From positions 37,939-101,938 of the forward strand of contig DASZME010000015.1 of NCBI GenBank assembly GCA_035551995.1: 64,000 nucleotides of DNA. Direction: 5' to 3'. Below, piece after piece: positions 26,581 through 36,318 of the stretch. The notes below the pieces were generated by a model that searched no databases, was not told the origin of the DNA, and was given only the letters and a program-made list of their open reading frames with translations. The stretch's first letter is position 1, and each line of letters begins with the position of its first letter. Origin of the DNA: RYN-428 sp035551995 (lineage in GTDB: Bacteria > Planctomycetota > Phycisphaerae > Tepidisphaerales > Tepidisphaeraceae). Both the position numbers and the translations under genes were made by a program.

Positions 26581-27683
26581 CGACGACAATGACGTTACCC
26601 CCTCCTATCAACGTCGATGTGCTCGGCAGTTGCCCTTTGCCCATTTCAAGATACGACCAAATCCTCCTTGGTCATGGAAGCGGCGGTAGCCTTTCGGCCG
26701 AGTTGATCCAGCGAATATTCGTGCCGGGCTTCGGCGGCGACACGCTGGCGGCGCTGGAAGATCAAGCCACCGTTCGCGTAGGGGCGCCGCACCCAACCGA
26801 CGGCCAACTGGGTACGCGAATCGCTTTCACCACCGATTCATTTGTAGTCCGGCCACTGTTTTTCCCCGGCGGCGATATCGGAAAGCTGGCGGTGCATGGG
26901 ACTGTGAATGATCTTGCCGTGGGCGGCGCGACGCCCCTTTTCCTTTCCGCCGCGTTTATCCTTGAAGAAGGTCTTCCGCTGGCGGATCTAAAGCGAATTG
27001 TCGCCTCCATGCGACATGCTTGCGGAGAAGCCGGCGTCAGCCTCGTCACCGGCGACACCAAGGTGGTCGATCGCGGCAAAGGCGACGGCGTCTTCATCAC
27101 CACGTCGGGCATCGGCGTCGTTCCCGAAGGCCGGCGCCTCTCCATCCACAATGCCCAGCCCGGCGATAAAATCATCGTCTCCGGAACCATCGGCGATCAT
27201 GGCATCGCCATCATGTCCGTCCGCGAAGGAATCGAATTTGAAACTGTTTTGGAGAGCGACAGCGCGCCCCTCGGCGATCTGACCCGCGTCATGCTTGAAG
27301 CCTGCCCCAGTATCCGCTGCATGCGCGATCCCACCCGCGGCGGCGTTTCCAGCGCGCTTAACGAACTGGCCGGTGCGTCGAACGTCGGCGTGCGACTGAA
27401 CGAAACTACTTTACCGTTGCGCCATGAGGTCAAGGCGGCATGCGAAATGCTGGGTCTTGATCCTCTCTATGTAGCCAACGAGGGAAAACTCATCGCCGTG
27501 GTTCCCGCCCACGACGCCGAGCGGCTTCTGGCGGCGATGAAAAGTCACCCGCTGGGACGCAACAGCGCCATTATCGGCGAAGTCGTCGATGACCATCCGG
27601 GAATGGTCGTCATGAAATCCCTGGTCGGCGGTCAGCGCGTCGTTACCATGATCGCCGGAGAACAGTTGCCCAGAATCTGTTGA
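26577..27683 (+). CDS. hypE: HypE thiocyanate-forming dehydratase, hydrogenase maturation
   Basis: About 368 aa of the PurM/AIRS fold. N-terminal LGHGSGGSLSAELIQRIFVP, Asp-rich ATP/Mg motifs (ALEDQATV, FTTDSFVVRP) and HGTVNDLAVGGA are diagnostic. The protein ends in PRIC, the invariant tail whose Cys is carbamoylated by HypF and dehydrated to thiocyanate. ATG at 26577 overlaps the SIS stop and follows GAGGAGG; the earlier in-frame start at 26535 would lie in the SIS gene and is rejected. The hydrogenase structural genes begin 60 bp downstream. Confidence 0.96.
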   Translation: MTTTMTLPPPINVDVLGSCPLPISRYDQILLGHGSGGSLSAELIQRIFVPGFGGDTLAALEDQATVRVGAPHPTDGQLGTRIAFTTDSFVVRPLFFPGGDIGKLAVHGTVNDLAVGGATPLFLSAAFILEEGLPLADLKRIVASMRHACGEAGVSLVTGDTKVVDRGKGDGVFITTSGIGVVPEGRRLSIHNAQPGDKIIVSGTIGDHGIAIMSVREGIEFETVLESDSAPLGDLTRVMLEACPSIRCMRDPTRGGVSSALNELAGASNVGVRLNETTLPLRHEVKAACEMLGLDPLYVANEGKLIAVVPAHDAERLLAAMKSHPLGRNSAIIGEVVDDHPGMVVMKSLVGGQRVVTMIAGEQLPRIC

Positions 27684-27743
27684 ATTTAACCAGCCGGCCC
27701 GCGTGTGCCCCCGGCTGCCATTGAATGAACTGGAGGCAAGCCC

Positions 27744-28841
<1,098 letters not shown>

Positions 28842-28856
28842 GAAAAGGAGCCGGCC

Positions 28857-30656
28857 ATGAGCACTTCCGTACTACCAAAACGAGCGACCGATACCGGAAA
28901 GTCCAAGCTCGTCGAGATGTCGTGGGATCCGATCACACGCATCGTCGGCAGCCTGGGCATCTATACCAAGATCGACTTCGACGCCAAGAAAGTCGCCGAG
29001 TGTTACAGCACCTCGTCGATCTTCCGCGGCTACAGCATCTTCATGAAGGGCAAAGACCCGCGCGACGCCCACTTCATCACCAGCCGAATCTGCGGAATCT
29101 GCGGCGATAATCACGCCACCTGCGCCAACTATGCGCAGAACATGGCCTTCGGCATTAAGCCGCCGGTCATGGCCGAATGGATCGTCAATCTCGGCGAGGC
29201 CGCCGAGTATATGTTCGATCACAATATCTTCCAGGACAACCTGGTCGGCGTCGATTTCTGCGAGCAGATGGTCAAAGAGACCAATCCGTCGGTTTACGCC
29301 CTGGCGGAAAAGACCGAGGCGCCGCACGCGCACCTGCATAAGTTCAAGACCATCGCCGACATCATGAAGGCGTTGAATCCGTTTACCGGTTCATTCTATC
29401 TTGAAGCGTTGCAGATGAGCCGCCTGACGCGCGAGATGTTTTGCCTGATGGAAGGCCGCCACGTTCATCCGTCCACTTTATATCCGGGCGGCGTGGGAAC
29501 GGTGCCGACCATCCAGCTCTTCACTGACTACATGGTTCGTCTGATGAAGTATGTCGAGTTCATGAAGAAGGTCGTGCCGTTGCACGATGACCTCTTTGAC
29601 TTCTTCTACCAGGCGATGCCGGGCTATGAGCAGGTCGGCAATCGCCGGATTCAGCTCATTTGCTGGGGTTCCTTTAACAACCCCGCGGTCTGTGACTACC
29701 AGTATCGCCACATGACCGATTGGGGTCGGGCGATGTTTGTGACGCCGGGCGTGGTGGTGGACGGCAAGCTGGTAACGACTGACTTGGTCGAGATCAACTT
29801 GAACATTCGCATTCTGCTCGGAAGCTCTTACTATCAGGATTGGCAGGACAAGGGGGAGACATTCGTATCCCATGATCCGCTGGGTAATCCGGTGGACAAG
29901 CGCCATCCGTGGAATCAGACGACGACCCCGGCGCCGCAGAAGCGAAACTTCGACGATAAGTATACCTGGGTCATGTCTCCCCGCTGGTTCGACAAACGCA
30001 CCGGCGAGCATCTGGCGGCGGATACCGGAGGCGGTCCGCTCGCGCGGCTTTGGGCCACCTCGCTGGCCGGGCTGGTCGATATAGGCTATGTCAAAGCGAC
30101 CGGCCACAGCACCAAGATCTATCTACCCAAGACGGCCGGCATGCCGGAAGTGGAATTCGAGTGGAAAGTCCCCAAGTGGAGCAACACCATCGAACGCGAC
30201 CGCGCCCGAACCTACTTCCAGGCCTATGCCGCCGCGTGCGCGCTGCATTTCTGCGAACAGGCCATGAAAGAGCTTTACGCCGGCAATACCCGGACCTTCC
30301 AGGATTTCACGGTTCCCAAGGAAGCCATCGGCTGTGGTTTTCACGAGGCCGTGCGCGGGGTGCTTTCGCATCACGTGGTTATTCGCAACGGCCTGATCGC
30401 CAATTACCATCCCTATCCGCCGACGCCGTGGAACGCCAGTCCGCGCGATACCTACGGCACGGCGGGCCCTTATGAGGACGCGGTGGAGCGAACGCCGATT
30501 TTCGAAGAGAACGGGCCGGACAAATTCAAGGGAATCGACATCATGCGGACGGTTCGCAGCTTCGATCCATGCCTGCCTTGCGGCGTTCATATGTATACCG
30601 GCAACGGCAGAGTCGTCGAAGCGCGGCATATGCCGATGTTCGGAAATCAGAAGTAA
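28857..30656 (+). CDS. hhyL: Group 1h [NiFe] hydrogenase large subunit
   Basis: 599 aa carrying the NiFe centre that splits H2. The N-terminal L1 motif RICGIC (C79, C82) and C-terminal L2 motif DPCLPCGVH (C572, C575, H578) supply the four Cys ligands. A 21-residue extension after His578 would be removed by the protease encoded downstream. The N-terminus (DPITRIVGSLGIYTKIDF) and overall length match group 1h enzymes, which in soil bacteria oxidise H2 down to atmospheric levels to feed respiration; high affinity here is inferred from subtype, not shown. AAGGAG lies 7 nt before the ATG. Electron exit presumably goes through HhyS to the quinone pool by an unidentified carrier. Confidence 0.96.
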   Translation: MSTSVLPKRATDTGKSKLVEMSWDPITRIVGSLGIYTKIDFDAKKVAECYSTSSIFRGYSIFMKGKDPRDAHFITSRICGICGDNHATCANYAQNMAFGIKPPVMAEWIVNLGEAAEYMFDHNIFQDNLVGVDFCEQMVKETNPSVYALAEKTEAPHAHLHKFKTIADIMKALNPFTGSFYLEALQMSRLTREMFCLMEGRHVHPSTLYPGGVGTVPTIQLFTDYMVRLMKYVEFMKKVVPLHDDLFDFFYQAMPGYEQVGNRRIQLICWGSFNNPAVCDYQYRHMTDWGRAMFVTPGVVVDGKLVTTDLVEINLNIRILLGSSYYQDWQDKGETFVSHDPLGNPVDKRHPWNQTTTPAPQKRNFDDKYTWVMSPRWFDKRTGEHLAADTGGGPLARLWATSLAGLVDIGYVKATGHSTKIYLPKTAGMPEVEFEWKVPKWSNTIERDRARTYFQAYAAACALHFCEQAMKELYAGNTRTFQDFTVPKEAIGCGFHEAVRGVLSHHVVIRNGLIANYHPYPPTPWNASPRDTYGTAGPYEDAVERTPIFEENGPDKFKGIDIMRTVRSFDPCLPCGVHMYTGNGRVVEARHMPMFGNQK

Positions 30657-30682
30657 CTCGATCGCTGGAAACGGAGATTGCA

Positions 30683-31276
30683 ATGGCTGAAGTCGCGGCA
30701 GACAGGGCGTTCCAATCGCGAATGCAGGAACTCGAAGGATTGTTGCAGGAGATCGAAGCCATTGCGGACCCGGCTGCCCGGGCGAAGATGGGACAGATCA
30801 TTCAGACGCTGTTGGAATTCCACGGCGCCGGGTTGACCGCCATTTTCGACCGAATGATGAAAGCCGGGGAATTAGGCCGAGCCGCGATCGAGGATCTTTC
30901 GCGCGACGAATTGGTCGGCAGTCTGTTATTGCTTTACGACCTGCATCCGCTGGATATGGAATCCCGCGTCCGATCGGCTCTGGACAAGGCTCGGCCGGCG
31001 CTGGGCGGCGAGGATAAGGTGGAGGTCCTCGGCGTCAGCGAGCAAGGCGTGGTCCGGCTGCGTTTAAAGAGCACGGGCCACACCTGCCCGTCGTCGGCCG
31101 CGACGATGAGAAAAACGATCGAAGAACATATATACGACAAGGCGCCGGAAGTGACGGCGATCGAGTTTGAAGGCGCCGAGCCCGACCCGGGCCATTCGTC
31201 CAACGGATTTGTCCCACTCGGAAAATTAACGACCCACAACGGAAAGCGGCTCGCGCCGCAAGGAGCATCCCTATGA
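30683..31276 (+). CDS. NifU C-terminal-domain-like protein of the hydrogenase cluster
   Basis: About 197 aa. The N-terminal 105 residues are helical; the C-terminal part (about 112-175) is a NifU/Nfu-type domain with VVRLRLKSTGHTCPSS and a following helix. In typical Nfu domains the cluster-binding motif is CxxC; here the first Cys is Gly132, leaving only C135, so it may bind a cluster at a dimer interface with one Cys per chain or not at all. A putative Fe-S protein in this position is a known companion of group 1h hydrogenases (HhyE-type) and is suspected to pass electrons onward or aid assembly. GGAG precedes ATG 30683. The stop overlaps the next ATG. Confidence 0.82.
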   Translation: MAEVAADRAFQSRMQELEGLLQEIEAIADPAARAKMGQIIQTLLEFHGAGLTAIFDRMMKAGELGRAAIEDLSRDELVGSLLLLYDLHPLDMESRVRSALDKARPALGGEDKVEVLGVSEQGVVRLRLKSTGHTCPSSAATMRKTIEEHIYDKAPEVTAIEFEGAEPDPGHSSNGFVPLGKLTTHNGKRLAPQGASL

Positions 31277-31470
31277 AATTCCATCCTCCCAAACCGACAC
31301 ATGTTCCCGGAACGCATAAAGGCGAAGAACTGGTGATGAAAAGAGGCCGCGAGCCCGGCCGCGGCGAGCAGGGATCGAAATACTATCAATCCGCTCGCGA
31401 TTCGACGGCGATCAACGCCGACGGGCGAAAGCCGATCGACCCGCGCATGCCGAATATGCCCCCGGCGTGA
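31273..31470 (+). CDS. Small 65-aa hydrogenase-cluster protein
   Basis: A Lys/Arg/Pro-rich 65-residue protein (MKFHPPKPTHVPGTHKGEEL at the N-terminus), with no Cys and no membrane segment. It begins on an ATGA overlap with the NifU-like gene and ends 111 bp before the DUF5947 gene, and the perfect coupling suggests it is translated. It contains GREPGRGEQGSKYYQSARDS, which might be a conserved motif in similar clusters, but I do not recognise it. Function unknown. Confidence 0.65.
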   Translation: MKFHPPKPTHVPGTHKGEELVMKRGREPGRGEQGSKYYQSARDSTAINADGRKPIDPRMPNMPPA

Positions 31471-31581
31471 TGAGGGCGCCGCTTCCCTTCCGCGCGGCGC
31501 TCGGCCGTTCCGGCTCCCTTTCTTTTCGACGGGCGAGGGAGCCGGGATCGATCTGCGTATGGCGTCCCTCGAGACGATCGA

Positions 31582-32235
31582 ATGAACAATGCTCCCCAAC
31601 CGCCCGAAGTTCCCCAGGCCGCTCGCGGCGCCATCGAGGCGCTGCGGCGGTTTTCCCGTCCGCGCGTGACCGGTGAAAGGTGTGATCTGTGCGCGGCGCC
31701 CCTGGCGCCCGACCATCAGCATCTGCTGGAGCCGGCGAATCGTAAGCTTGTCTGTTCGTGCGACGCTTGCGCGATTTTGTTTTCCGACACCGCGTCGCGA
31801 AAATATCGGCGCGTTCCGCGGCGCGTCGAATTGCTCGACGACTTTCAGATGACCGATCTTCAATGGGAAGCGTTCGGCATTCCGATCAGCCTCGCGTTTT
31901 TCTTTTATAGTTCGCCGAACGAGCAGATGCTCAGCGTTTATCCCAGCCCCGCCGGGGGAACCGAAGCGATCATCCCCGCCGACGCCTGGCAATTGCTCGC
32001 CGCCGAAAACCCGGTGCTCGACCTGCTTGAGCCGGACGTCGAAGCTTTGCTGGTTAACCGGATGAACGGCGCCCGCGACTATCATCGCGTTCCGATCGAC
32101 GAATGCTACCGCCTCGTCGGCCTGATAAAAACACACTGGCGCGGCCTGTCGGGCGGCGCGGAAGTCTGGAAACATTTCACGATCTTCTTTCAGGAACTCA
32201 AAGCCAAGTCGGCGGGAGTATCCTCCCATGCCTGA
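31582..32235 (+). CDS. DUF5947-family protein, hydrogenase accessory
   Basis: 217 aa. The N-terminal part carries CDLC (C34, C37) and CSCDAC (C58, C60, C63) with His45 and His47 between, a possible metal or Fe-S site. The rest is a mixed alpha/beta domain with WEAFGIPISLAFFFYSS and PADAWQLLAAENP. I place it in DUF5947 from memory of similar proteins beside group 1h hydrogenases; no biochemical role is established. It overlaps the next gene by 8 bp. Five clustered cysteines in a gene always linked to the hydrogenase make an electron carrier or maturation factor plausible, but this is conjecture. Confidence 0.8.
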   Translation: MNNAPQPPEVPQAARGAIEALRRFSRPRVTGERCDLCAAPLAPDHQHLLEPANRKLVCSCDACAILFSDTASRKYRRVPRRVELLDDFQMTDLQWEAFGIPISLAFFFYSSPNEQMLSVYPSPAGGTEAIIPADAWQLLAAENPVLDLLEPDVEALLVNRMNGARDYHRVPIDECYRLVGLIKTHWRGLSGGAEVWKHFTIFFQELKAKSAGVSSHA

Positions 32236-32890
32236 CCTGGATTTCGACGTTCAAGGCGCTTCGGCCGTGCCTTATGCGGCGGCGCCGACGATGGCGTTCA
32301 AGTTGAAAATTTCGCAGGTTGACGATGGGCGCGAGGCGTTGAATCCGATTCATAGCGTGGCGCTTCGATGCCAGATTCGGCTGGAGCCGGCCCGGCGGAA
32401 ATACAGCGCGCTCGAACAGGAACGCCTGCTTGAGCTTTTCGGCGAGCCTAAGCGCTGGGGCCAGACGGTCAAGACAATGCTCTGGTCGCATGTGAGCGTC
32501 GTCGTTCCGCCATTCGGCGTGGAGACCGGCGTCGATCTTAACGTGCCCTGCTCGACTGACTTCAACATCGCCGCGGCCAAGTATTTCTATGCGCTGGAAG
32601 ACGGGCTTGTGCCGCTCTGTTTTTTGTTCAGCGGAACGATTTTTTACGCGGATGAAAACGGCGCCCTTCAGGTGTCGCAGATTAGCTGGGAAAAAGAGTC
32701 CAACTTCCGGCTGCCGGTGGCGACGTGGAAGCAGATGATGGATATGTATTATCCAAACGCCGCCTGGCTCTGTCTGCAAAAAGACGTATTCGACCGCCTT
32801 TATAAATACAAGAGCGAGCGGGCGATGTCGTCCTGGGAGCAGGCTGTCGAATCCTTGCTGGCCGCCGCGGATGCGAAAGCGGTGGTTTGA
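32228..32890 (+). CDS. DUF6084-family protein, hydrogenase accessory
   Basis: 220 aa starting MPDLDFDVQGASAVPYAAAP, with beta-rich sequence including FKLKISQVDD, ALRCQIRLEPARRKYS and a C-terminal YYPNAAWLCLQKDVFDRLYK. No signal peptide or clear membrane helix. I place it in DUF6084, which accompanies DUF5947 in group 1h clusters. The central FGVETGVDLNVPCSTDFNIA stretch gives one conserved-looking Cys. GGGAG precedes the start; overlap with DUF5947 implies a single mRNA. Function unknown. Confidence 0.8.
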   Translation: MPDLDFDVQGASAVPYAAAPTMAFKLKISQVDDGREALNPIHSVALRCQIRLEPARRKYSALEQERLLELFGEPKRWGQTVKTMLWSHVSVVVPPFGVETGVDLNVPCSTDFNIAAAKYFYALEDGLVPLCFLFSGTIFYADENGALQVSQISWEKESNFRLPVATWKQMMDMYYPNAAWLCLQKDVFDRLYKYKSERAMSSWEQAVESLLAAADAKAVV

Positions 32891-32924
32891 GATTTCGGTC
32901 GTCGGCGCCGGAAAGTGAAATGCC

Positions 32925-34070
32925 ATGAATCAGGAAATCGTGGACAAGATCGTGGCGGCCGTCCTGTACGAAGGATACGTGCTCTACCCCTACCGCCCGT
33001 CGGTGAAAAATCACCACCGCTGGACGTTCGGCGGGATCTATCCGCGCGCTTACAGCGAAAAACAACATGGTTCCGACCCCTGGACCATGCAGACGCAGTG
33101 CCTTATATGCGCCTCAGCCGGCGCGACGGTTCAGATCAGGAGCCGTTTTCTGCATCTGATGATGCGGCATGTCGAACGGGCGTGCGATCCCGCTCCCTCA
33201 AACTCGGCTTGCTTTGAGCCGGTCCCGTCGCTTCAGGTCCAAGGGCAGATATTTCAGACCTGGCAGGAAGCGGTCGAACGGGAAGTGACGCTGGAAGAAA
33301 TGAATCTTGGTCAGTTGTCGTCGGCGCCGCAGACGCGTACGTTTTCGTTCCCCGCTTCGTCGGAGACAGTGGGGCTGCGGGAATCGGACGGGCGAATCGT
33401 GGGAAGAATCATTCGCCGGCAGCGCCAGATCGACGGCGCGATCGAAGTATCCGCCGAAAAAAAGGCGCCCGATCTTTATATGCTCACGGTGCGGCTGTCG
33501 AACCTAACTGCGTTGGGCGACGGCGCCGCTGCCGATGGCCCATCTCCCGGCGGCAATCGCTCGGAGGCGCGCGACGATGCGCTTCTGCACGCGCTGGTCT
33601 CCACGCATGCCATTCTTGGCGTTCGTAACGGGGCGTTTGTTTCCCTGACGGATCCTCCGCCGGAGATTCGCGAGCATGCGTCCGCGTGCGTCAACGTCGG
33701 GTGCTGGCCGGTGTTGGTCGGAGAAGCGGGCGAGACCGATACGATGCTCGCTTCGCCGATCATTCTGTATGACTATCCGCAAGTGGCGCCCGAAAGTCCC
33801 GGCGATTTGTTCGACGGTCTGGAGATCGACGAGATTCTCACGCTGCGAATCCTGACGCTCACCGACGAAGAAAAACGCCAGGCCTCGGCCGTCGATTCGC
33901 GGGTCCGCGATCTGCTGTCGCGCACCAGCGCGCTGGCCAGCGAACAACTTTTCAGCCTGCACGGCATGGTTCGCGGCGTCGGCGCCACCGGCCAGCCCGC
34001 AGTCACCGGCCGCGGCGAATATCATGCGGCCTTGGCAGAGCGCGGCGAACCGACTGGAGCACTAACATGA
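32925..34070 (+). CDS. Conserved 381-aa hydrogenase-cluster protein
   Basis: A soluble 381-aa protein. The N-terminus EGYVLYPYRPSVKNHHRWTF and FGGIYPRAYSEKQ, then a C-terminal region with NVGCWPVLVGEAGETDTMLA, SPIILYDYPQVAPESPGDLF and DEILTLRILTLTDEEKRQA, match proteins I recall from actinobacterial group 1h clusters. It has no known fold to me and no cofactor motif beyond scattered Cys (CLICASAG near residue 60). The final ATGA overlaps the 96-aa gene. Its strict linkage to hhySL suggests assembly, stabilisation or electron-transfer docking; which of these is unknown. Confidence 0.75.
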   Translation: MNQEIVDKIVAAVLYEGYVLYPYRPSVKNHHRWTFGGIYPRAYSEKQHGSDPWTMQTQCLICASAGATVQIRSRFLHLMMRHVERACDPAPSNSACFEPVPSLQVQGQIFQTWQEAVEREVTLEEMNLGQLSSAPQTRTFSFPASSETVGLRESDGRIVGRIIRRQRQIDGAIEVSAEKKAPDLYMLTVRLSNLTALGDGAAADGPSPGGNRSEARDDALLHALVSTHAILGVRNGAFVSLTDPPPEIREHASACVNVGCWPVLVGEAGETDTMLASPIILYDYPQVAPESPGDLFDGLEIDEILTLRILTLTDEEKRQASAVDSRVRDLLSRTSALASEQLFSLHGMVRGVGATGQPAVTGRGEYHAALAERGEPTGALT

Positions 34071-34357
34071 ATGAGTGGGACCCGCTGGAAGAGCGAAAGC
34101 AGCTGGAAAAAGTCCTGTCGGCGGGTATCGAGCTCAAGCCCGGCGATCGGGTGCGCCTTCGCCCGCGCGGCGGCGCCGACATTTTCGATCTCGCCCTCGC
34201 CGGCAAAACCGCCGTCATCGCGTCGATCGAACAGGATTTCGAAAACCGTATCCACCTGGCGGTGACGGTCGACGACGATCCCGGCAAAGACCTGGGATTG
34301 ACCGGAAAGCCCGGCCACCGTTTTTTTTTCGGCCCTGACGAAGTCGAGATCATGTGA
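34067..34357 (+). CDS. Conserved 96-aa hydrogenase-cluster protein
   Basis: 96 aa of mixed charge, starting MNEWDPLEERKQLEKVLSAG. A central LKPGDRVRLRPRGGADIFDL and the C-terminal HRFFFGPDEVEIM suggest a small beta-barrel (SH3-like). No Cys. It overlaps the preceding gene by 4 bp and is followed after 15 bp by the protease gene. Similar short proteins occur at this place in other group 1h loci as far as I recall. Function unknown. Confidence 0.72.
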   Translation: MNEWDPLEERKQLEKVLSAGIELKPGDRVRLRPRGGADIFDLALAGKTAVIASIEQDFENRIHLAVTVDDDPGKDLGLTGKPGHRFFFGPDEVEIM

Positions 34358-34372
34358 GATGATGGAGGCGTC

Positions 34373-34942
34373 ATGAGCACGGCCAACATACTCGTCGCGG
34401 GCATCGGCAATATCTTTCTCGGCGATGACGCCTTCGGGTCCGATGTCGCCCGCCGACTCATGCTTCGCCCGCAACCGCCCGGCGTTCGGGTGATCGACTT
34501 CGGCATCCGAGGATTGGATCTCACCTACGCCCTTGCCGACGGCTGCGACCTGGCGATTCTCATCGACGCGATGCCCCGCGGCGGAACGCCCGGCACGGTT
34601 TATGTCCTCGAACCCGAAATGAACGACGGCGGCGGTCATTCCAACGCACCGCTGTTGGACGCCCATTCGATGGACCCCATGAAAGTCCTTCGCGCCGTGG
34701 AACAGATGGGCGCCAAATTCGGAAAAATCCTCATCGTCGGTTGCGAGCCGACACCGCTGGCCGACGACGCCGACGACATGAACATGACGATGAGCGCCTC
34801 CGTCGCGGCGGCCATCGAGCCGGCGATCGACGTCGTCGAAGCCCTCGTCAAACAACATTTTGAAATTGGTCCTTCGGCCTCATTCACTACCCAGCCCGCG
34901 CAGGCCTTGCCGGCGCCTGGGCCAACGGAGCTTGCATTATGA
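34373..34942 (+). CDS. Hydrogenase maturation protease (HupD/HyaD family)
   Basis: 189 aa. It removes the C-terminal peptide of HhyL after Ni insertion. The N-terminus VAGIGNIFLGDDAFGSDVA matches the family GxGNxLxxDEGxG, but the nickel-sensing Glu is Asp here (DDAFG). A second ligand region (CDLAILIDAMPRGG) and the third, His in LLDAHSMDPMK, are in place. The C-terminal 40 residues extend past the usual fold and are low in complexity. GGAGG precedes the ATG. The stop overlaps the small membrane protein gene. The substrate (21-residue tail of HhyL) is inferred from proximity. Confidence 0.92.
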   Translation: MSTANILVAGIGNIFLGDDAFGSDVARRLMLRPQPPGVRVIDFGIRGLDLTYALADGCDLAILIDAMPRGGTPGTVYVLEPEMNDGGGHSNAPLLDAHSMDPMKVLRAVEQMGAKFGKILIVGCEPTPLADDADDMNMTMSASVAAAIEPAIDVVEALVKQHFEIGPSASFTTQPAQALPAPGPTELAL

Positions 34943-35127
34943 TATCGACTCAAGCGCTTCTTCGGCGTCCTTCGCAAATGCTCTCGCATGCCCGGGATAT
35001 GTGGCGCCCGCCGCAAAAATCTCATACCGCCGGGATCGGAGGCATCGTCATGTTGGTGGTCGCGCTCGGCCTGTTCGTATGGCTCTTTCCCGAAATGCGC
35101 CGATATGTGCGAATGTCGCGCATGTAG
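34939..35127 (+). CDS. Small single-span membrane protein (DUF6893-like)
   Basis: 62 aa with one transmembrane helix (IGGIVMLVVALGLFVWLF) between basic flanks, ending KMRR-like in EMRRYVRMSRM. It starts on an ATGA overlap with the protease gene. Tiny membrane proteins of this kind (DUF6893, from memory) recur in group 1h clusters. Since HhySL itself has no anchor, it could tether the enzyme or a partner to the inner membrane; that is a hypothesis. Confidence 0.65.
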   Translation: MISTQALLRRPSQMLSHARDMWRPPQKSHTAGIGGIVMLVVALGLFVWLFPEMRRYVRMSRM

Positions 35128-35199
35128 ATTATTCTGAAACAGCTCCGGCAGTCATCTCGCTTGTAAAGATGCTCGACACGACGTCGTAAAAGATACTCC

Positions 35200-35565
35200 A
35201 TGCACGAGCTTTCCATCGCGATGAGCATTCTTGACGTCGCGGGCGAAGAAGCCGAGCGGCTGAACGCGAAAGTCGTCGCGGTGCGCCTGAAATTGGGCCC
35301 GCTGTCTGGCGTCGTGAAACAGGCGCTGTTGTCGGCCTATGATCTGGCGCGCGAGAGCTCGCTTTTGCCGGACGCGCGCCTTGAGATCGAAGAGACGCCG
35401 TTAATTGTATTTTGCCCGACGTGCAACAGTGAACAACGGCCGCCGTCGATTCAGCAATTGTGTTGCCCGGTCTGCGGGACACACACGCCGAACGTGATTA
35501 GTGGGCGCGAGTTGGAAGTGGTTGGGCTGGAGATTGTCGATGGCTATGCAAACACGGCTGGTTGA
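35200..35565 (+). CDS. hypA: HypA nickel-insertion metallochaperone
   Basis: 121 aa. It starts MHELSIAMS, in which Met1-His2-Glu3 form the nickel site, and has a zinc ribbon with CPTC (C72, C75) and CPVC (C89, C92). An extra Cys88 makes CCPVC. HypA hands nickel to the large subunit together with HypB. The 3' end overlaps hypB by 26 bp, so the two are probably translated together. Confidence 0.95.
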   Translation: MHELSIAMSILDVAGEEAERLNAKVVAVRLKLGPLSGVVKQALLSAYDLARESSLLPDARLEIEETPLIVFCPTCNSEQRPPSIQQLCCPVCGTHTPNVISGRELEVVGLEIVDGYANTAG

Positions 35566-36292
35566 AGTTCGCCAGAAGGTGCTGAAGCAAAACGACGTCG
35601 TGGCGCGGGCGCTGCGGCAACGGTTTCACGACGACGGCGTCTTTGTCGTCAGCCTGGTCTCCAGCCCGGGTACGGGAAAGACGGCGTTTCTCGAGCGCGT
35701 TTTGGCCGAGGTGGGCAAGAAGCATCGGGTCGCCGCCCTCGTCGGAGATCTGGCCACCGACAACGACGCGGCCCGTCTGGCGCGAAGCAAGATGCCGGTC
35801 AAGCAGATTATTACCGGAACGATCTGCCATCTTGAAGCGGAAATGGTTCGGTCGGCGCTGGACGGCTGGATCGATCCGGCGGTGGAAATCCTGTTCATCG
35901 AAAACGTCGGCAACCTTGTCTGTCCCGCCAGCTACGATCTGGGGGAAGACCTGCGGCTGGTGCTGATGTCCGTGACCGAGGGAGAAGATAAGCCGCTTAA
36001 ATACCCCACGATTTTCAATACGGCCGACGTGGCGGTGATCACGAAAATCGACCTGGCGGCCGCCGTGGAGTTTGATCTGGCGGCGGCGAAAAAGAGCATC
36101 GAATCGGTGCGGCCGGGGATGGAGATTTTTGAAGTCTCGGCCAAGACGGGCGCGGGAATGGATCAGTGGCTGGCATATTTGGAATCGCGGTGGAGCGACC
36201 GGGAAAATTCAAAATCCAAGCTCCGCGAATCCGAGTCACATCCGAATGATCCAGCGGCCGAGAACGTCGGATTGGCCGCCGGCGCGGTATAG
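35540..36292 (+). CDS. hypB: HypB GTPase, nickel insertion
   Basis: About 250 aa of the SIMIBI GTPase fold: P-loop SSPGTGKTAFLERVL, switch DLATDNDAARLAR, a region with ENVGNLVCPASYDLGE, and base recognition TKIDLA. The usual His-rich or CxxCGC nickel-storage N-terminus is absent, so metal is held only at the dimer interface. I use the ATG at 35540, inside hypA, in place of the longer frame from 35501. The C-terminal 35 residues are extra and polar. It is the last gene of the hydrogenase set; the following gene is convergent. Confidence 0.94.
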   Translation: MAMQTRLVEVRQKVLKQNDVVARALRQRFHDDGVFVVSLVSSPGTGKTAFLERVLAEVGKKHRVAALVGDLATDNDAARLARSKMPVKQIITGTICHLEAEMVRSALDGWIDPAVEILFIENVGNLVCPASYDLGEDLRLVLMSVTEGEDKPLKYPTIFNTADVAVITKIDLAAAVEFDLAAAKKSIESVRPGMEIFEVSAKTGAGMDQWLAYLESRWSDRENSKSKLRESESHPNDPAAENVGLAAGAV

Positions 36293-36318
36293 GGATGTGG
36301 GCCGAAGCAGGTTCGACT

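Noticed and set aside
30934..32229. Minus-strand 431-codon frame opposite hydrogenase accessory genes
   Set aside because: Crosses several coupled genes with correct ribosome-binding sites; composition is of a shadow frame.
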